DNA of 64,000 nt from Salinimicrobium flavum (GTDB lineage: Bacteria > Bacteroidota > Bacteroidia > Flavobacteriales > Flavobacteriaceae): positions 248,001-312,000 of the forward strand of contig NZ_JBHULT010000006.1 in assembly GCF_042684505.1 (NCBI RefSeq), written 5' to 3'. This document shows, piece after piece, positions 60,690-64,000 of this stretch. A model generated the notes under the pieces. That model was given only the letters and a program-made list of their open reading frames with translations, was not told the origin of the DNA and made no database searches. The stretch's first letter is position 1. Each line of letters starts with the position of its first letter. A program made the position numbers and the translations under genes.

Positions 60690-61193
60690 ATGAAAGAGGA
60701 AATAGTAAACAGGGTAGCCAATAGCAAACTCATTACTTTTGATCTGGAGGATCTTTATCCTGAAGGAAAGAGAATTGTATTTGATATTAAGGACTGGTTA
60801 CTGGAAGGACTTGTACTGAGGGAAAAAGATTTCCGGGAGACAGCCAAAGCACATGACTGGTCAGGATATGAAGACTGTTATGTTGCTCTTACCTGCTCCT
60901 CTGATGCTATTGTACCCGGGTGGGCATATATGCTGTTAAGTACCTATTTGGCCCCTGTTGCCAAAAAAGTTGTTGTGGGAGACCTGGAAATGCTTGAAAC
61001 AATCCTTTATACTGAAGCACTGCTGCACCTTGACGAGACGAAGTACAGGGATTTGCCTGTTATAATTAAGGGTTGTTCGCGGAAGCCTGTTCCGAAAAAT
61101 GCCTATCTTCAGGTAACAAATAAATTACAAACTGTAGCCAAAAGTATAATGTATGGAGAGGCCTGCTCCTCTGTGCCTCTTTTTAAAAGGTAA
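60690..61193 (+). CDS. DUF2480 protein
   Basis: This 167-residue protein belongs to DUF2480, a Bacteroidota-specific family of unknown function (start MKEEIVNRVANSKLITFDLEDLYPEG in parts; VALTCSSDAIVPGWAYMLLSTYL; IIKGCSRKPVPKNAYLQV). It has several conserved Cys, and follows the suf cluster on the same strand, so a link with Fe-S proteins or their quality control is possible. It appears cytoplasmic. Confidence 0.88.
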   Translation: MKEEIVNRVANSKLITFDLEDLYPEGKRIVFDIKDWLLEGLVLREKDFRETAKAHDWSGYEDCYVALTCSSDAIVPGWAYMLLSTYLAPVAKKVVVGDLEMLETILYTEALLHLDETKYRDLPVIIKGCSRKPVPKNAYLQVTNKLQTVAKSIMYGEACSSVPLFKR

Positions 61194-61196
61194 ATT

Positions 61197-62093
61197 ATGA
61201 GGAAACTTTTACTTTCTGCTTTTATTTTATTCGGTTTAATGGCTTCTGCACAGGAAGCTGAAGAAGATGCACCACCTCCGGAAGGATGGAATTCTGAAGG
61301 AAAATTCCAGCTTCTGTTCAATCAGTCTGCCTTTAACAAGGAATGGACCGGGGGAGGAACTTCAAGTATTGCCGGAAACCTCCTCCTTGATTACGATCTT
61401 CACTATCGTGAAGGTAATTTCACATGGGATAATAAATTCCTGGCGAATTACGGACTTACAAAACTAAATGGAGACGAATTCTACAGAAAGACCAGTGACC
61501 GGATGGAGATCAATTCGATTGCAGGGAAACAGCTGCCAGATTCAAACTGGTATTATTCCGTTTTTGCCAATTTCAGAACCCAATTTACAAAGGGCTATGA
61601 ATATTTTGAAGATCCTGTGACAGGTGAAAAATTAAGGACCGAAACCACTCATTTCCTTTCTCCGGCATACCTCCAGTTTGGACCCGGTATGATGTGGAAA
61701 AAGAGTGATGACCTCTGGTTCAATATTGCACCTGCAACGGCACGATTCATCTTTGTCGATAAAGATTTCACCACCGTTCCGGGATATGTAGATGAAAGTT
61801 ACTATGGAGTTGAAGAAGGGGAAAGTTCCAGGTTTGAACTAGGGGCTTCCTTTACTGGTTACGCAAAATTTGCGCTCATTGAAAATGTCTCTATGGAAAA
61901 TTCAGTGAATCTATATTCCAATTACCTGGATAAACCGGGCAATATTGATATTGATTATCTCATGAACCTGGAGATGACCATTAATAAGTTCCTGTCTGCC
62001 AATCTTGTTTTCCAGGCAATCTATGATGACAATATCGTTGGCGCCTTCCAGATAAGAGAAGTTTTTGGAGCGGCTTTTAACGTCACCTTCTAA
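61197..62093 (+). CDS. DUF3078 outer-membrane-type protein
   Basis: This 298-residue protein starts with a signal peptide (LLLSAFILFGLMASAQ) and continues with alternating beta strands, including WNSEGKFQLLFNQSAFNKEWTGGGTSS in parts (residues 31-57), typical of DUF3078. An outer membrane beta-barrel is likely. It begins three bases after DUF2480, so the two are co-transcribed. The function is unknown. Confidence 0.9.
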   Translation: MRKLLLSAFILFGLMASAQEAEEDAPPPEGWNSEGKFQLLFNQSAFNKEWTGGGTSSIAGNLLLDYDLHYREGNFTWDNKFLANYGLTKLNGDEFYRKTSDRMEINSIAGKQLPDSNWYYSVFANFRTQFTKGYEYFEDPVTGEKLRTETTHFLSPAYLQFGPGMMWKKSDDLWFNIAPATARFIFVDKDFTTVPGYVDESYYGVEEGESSRFELGASFTGYAKFALIENVSMENSVNLYSNYLDKPGNIDIDYLMNLEMTINKFLSANLVFQAIYDDNIVGAFQIREVFGAAFNVTF

Positions 62094-62194
62094 GTGTTTC
62101 CCGGAAAAATTATACGATATCCTTTACCTAAAACATTAGGGAATGTTTAAGATAGGGAAGCTCTAAACGGCTTAAGGTATCCCTCCCAAATGGT

Positions 62195-62202
62195 TAACTT
62201 TG
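62195..62202 (+). promoter_or_regulatory. -7 element of the hflX promoter
   Basis: TAACTTTG fits TAnnTTTG, 21 bases before the hflX ATG. Confidence 0.45.
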
Positions 62203-62223
62203 TAGGTACACTCAAATACATTT

Positions 62224-63453
62224 ATGTTAGAAAAGAGCAATTTAGAATACGAAAAAGTTGTGTTGATTGGGATCGTCACCCGGGAACAGAACGAGGAAAA
62301 ACTCACCGAATATCTTGACGAGCTGGAGTTTCTTACCTATACTGCAGGTGGGGAGGTCGTAAAGCGATTTTCCCAAAAAATGGACATGCCAAATCCCAAG
62401 ACCTTCATAGGTACAGGAAAAATGGATGAGGTAAGGCATTTTGTACAGGAAAATGAAATAGGAACTGCCATTTTTGACGATGAACTATCACCGGCTCAGC
62501 AAAAGAACATAGAGAAGATCCTCAACTGCAAGGTTCTGGACAGAACCAATCTTATCCTCGATATTTTTGCCCAGCGTGCCACTACCAGTTATGCACGTAC
62601 CCAGGTTGAGCTTGCTCAATATCAATACCTGCTGCCACGCCTTGCGGGAATGTGGACCCACCTTGAAAGACAGCGTGGTGGTATAGGAATGCGCGGACCA
62701 GGGGAAACGGAGATAGAGACTGACCGTCGTATCGTACGGGATAAGATCGCTCTCCTAAAGAAAAAACTTGAAACCATTGACCGGCAAATGGAAGTGCAGC
62801 GTGGAAATCGCGGACAGCTGGTTCGGGTTGCACTTGTAGGATACACCAACGTTGGGAAGTCCACCTTGATGAACGTGATCAGTAAAAGTGAGGTCTTTGC
62901 GGAAAACAAACTTTTCGCTACACTTGACACCACAGTGAGAAAAGTGGTAATACGCAACCTGCCCTTTCTGCTTACAGATACCGTTGGATTTATAAGAAAG
63001 CTACCCACCCAGCTGGTGGAATCTTTTAAGTCTACCCTTGATGAAGTTAGGGAGGCAGACCTGCTGCTTCATGTGGTAGATATCGCTCATCCCAATTTTG
63101 AGGACCATATTGCATCGGTAAACCAGATCCTTGCAGAGATAAAAAGTGGTGACAAACCAACTCTTATGGTTTTCAATAAGATCGATGCCTATAAAGCAGA
63201 AAAGATCGAAGAGGATGACCTGATGACCGAAAAGACTACTTCGCATTATACTTTAGCCGAATGGAGGAAGACCTGGATGAACCGCCTGGGAGACAATGTG
63301 CTTTTCATTTCAGCCCTTAATAAGGAGAACCTTGAGGAATTCAAGAAAAAAGTGTACGAAGCGGTAAGAAAGATCCATATTACCAGGTTCCCCTACAACA
63401 ACTTCCTTTATCCTGAATATGACGCTTATGTGGATAACGGAGAAGAAGAATAA
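62224..63453 (+). CDS. hflX: GTPase HflX
   Basis: HflX (409 residues) is a ribosome-binding GTPase that splits stalled ribosomes. It has the N-terminal domain with FIGTGKMDEV, the glycine-rich linker RGGIGMRGPGETEIETDRR (about residues 151-169), the G domain with P-loop GYTNVGKST at 206-214, DTVGFIRKLP (G3) and NKID (G4). A terminator follows. Confidence 0.96.
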   Translation: MLEKSNLEYEKVVLIGIVTREQNEEKLTEYLDELEFLTYTAGGEVVKRFSQKMDMPNPKTFIGTGKMDEVRHFVQENEIGTAIFDDELSPAQQKNIEKILNCKVLDRTNLILDIFAQRATTSYARTQVELAQYQYLLPRLAGMWTHLERQRGGIGMRGPGETEIETDRRIVRDKIALLKKKLETIDRQMEVQRGNRGQLVRVALVGYTNVGKSTLMNVISKSEVFAENKLFATLDTTVRKVVIRNLPFLLTDTVGFIRKLPTQLVESFKSTLDEVREADLLLHVVDIAHPNFEDHIASVNQILAEIKSGDKPTLMVFNKIDAYKAEKIEEDDLMTEKTTSHYTLAEWRKTWMNRLGDNVLFISALNKENLEEFKKKVYEAVRKIHITRFPYNNFLYPEYDAYVDNGEEE

Positions 63454-63478
63454 AAAAGTATAAAAATGATATTTCTGA

Positions 63479-63503
63479 CCCCTGAGCTTTTCAGGGGTTT
63501 TTT
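63479..63503 (+). terminator. Terminator of hflX
   Basis: CCCCTGA (63479-63485) pairs with TCAGGGG (63491-63497), followed by six T. Confidence 0.9.
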
Positions 63504-63545
63504 ATTGAAAATCATTAACTTTAAAAGACACAAAATTTAAAGGAC

Positions 63546-64000
63546 ATGAAAAAGCTGTTGATTCTACCTTTGTTGTTTTTCTTCGGAATGCTTTCTGCTC
63601 AGGATCTTCAGGGATCCTGGGAAATGATTGAAAAAAATGGTGAACCGGTGACAGATCAGGAAACCGTTAAGATCTACCAGGACGGCTATTTTGCCTTCGG
63701 AACCAAAGAGACTGGCACCAATAAATTCCTCTCGGCAGGAGGCGGGGAATACTCGGCCGAAGGTTTAAATTATATAGAGGCCTTTGATTTTTATACTGCA
63801 GACCCTGAAATGGTTGGAAGAAAAAAAACCTATGTGCTTGAGCTGGAAGATGACTTATTGACCCTTAAAAAAGAGGATGAAACAGAAGTTTGGCAAAAGA
63901 TCTCAGACAGCAGGAATTCCCTTTCGGGCAACTGGGTGATCACCGGAAGAAAAAGGGATGGAGAAATGAAAAGAAGTACGCCCGGCGCAAGAAGAACGAT
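63546..64000 (+). CDS. Secreted protein, lipocalin-like (partial)
   Basis: The gene runs off the right edge; 151 residues are visible. It starts with a signal peptide (MKKLLILPLLFFFGMLSAQ) and continues DLQGSWEMIEKNGEP, EYSAEGLNYIEAFDFY and LSGNWVITGRKRDGEMKR. Two GSW/GNW repeats about 115 residues apart suggest two copies of a lipocalin-like, beta-rich fold, as in flavobacterial proteins annotated only as membrane or secreted. No function can be given. Confidence 0.82.
   Translation, partial: MKKLLILPLLFFFGMLSAQDLQGSWEMIEKNGEPVTDQETVKIYQDGYFAFGTKETGTNKFLSAGGGEYSAEGLNYIEAFDFYTADPEMVGRKKTYVLELEDDLLTLKKEDETEVWQKISDSRNSLSGNWVITGRKRDGEMKRSTPGARRT

Noticed and set aside
1..64000. tRNA or rRNA genes, CRISPR array, insertion sequence, prophage
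   Set aside because: No tandem direct repeats with regular spacers, no transposase or integrase and no recognisable tRNA or rRNA sequence was found on reading; a short tRNA could still be missed without a covariance search.

Overview
The window is a 64 kb piece of a Flavobacteriaceae (Bacteroidota) chromosome, probably from a marine or salt-tolerant member related to Gramella/Salegentibacter-type genera (genus is an inference). The signs are: a gliding gene (gldE) beside ssb and mutY, a T9SS sorting domain, flavobacterial families (DUF4270, DUF2480, DUF3078, DUF2975/HTH pairs), single-gene succinate dehydrogenase cytochrome b, atpDC split from the other ATP synthase genes, few Shine-Dalgarno sites, and promoters of the Bacteroidota TTG-(17-23)-TAnnTTTG type. 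It is a housekeeping region: no insertion sequence, prophage, CRISPR array, rRNA or tRNA was seen, and no gene-free stretch exceeds 300 bases (the largest, about 290, 276, 256 and 249 bases, lie upstream of the M61 peptidase, sufA, atpD and pepP).

Layout. 1-5.3 kb: gldE (cut by the left edge), ssb and mutY leftward; HU protein, a 30-residue basic ribosomal-type protein missed by ordinary ORF calling, RNase G and recX rightward. 5.3-12.4 kb: a leftward biotin operon bioF-bioD-bioA-SET protein-ketoacyl synthase-bioB ending in a JmjC-like cupin gene. 12.4-18.6 kb: an MgtC-family gene and a complete seven-gene Mrp cation/proton antiporter operon. 18.9-21.5 kb: an M61 peptidase and a DUF2975/HTH pair. 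21.5-28 kb: atpDC, then a GT5 N-domain protein, DUF4270 lipoprotein and glmS. 28-34 kb: panC, panD, an LPG-synthase-type membrane protein, an esterase-fold protein, radA and an M23 lipoprotein. 34-46.5 kb: OmpA lipoprotein, exonuclease III, a large T9SS cargo protein, glyS, a coiled-coil membrane protein, comF, a Big_5 lipoprotein, an omega-amidase-type nitrilase, a YagU-like protein and an aminotransferase. 46.5-50 kb: sdhCAB. 50-54 kb: pepP, a hydrolase, a small Cys-containing protein, thiL. 54-62 kb: the SUF operon sufA-B-(lipoprotein)-C-D-S-E-DUF59, followed by DUF2480 and DUF3078. 62.2-64 kb: hflX and the start of a secreted protein.

Most noteworthy: (i) the biotin operon carries, instead of a recognisable bioC/bioH pair, a KAS I/II-type condensing enzyme, a SET-domain methyltransferase and a JmjC-like oxygenase; (ii) near-identical AGTATTGAG/CTCAATACT hairpin repeats sit between atpD and atpC and between sdhA and sdhB; (iii) the glyS promoter lies inside the terminator of the preceding gene and would give an almost leaderless mRNA; (iv) an uncharacterised lipoprotein gene lies within the suf operon; (v) six of seven convergent gene pairs overlap or abut with no room for a terminator. 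None of these is proven as a new system; the biotin operon is the best candidate.
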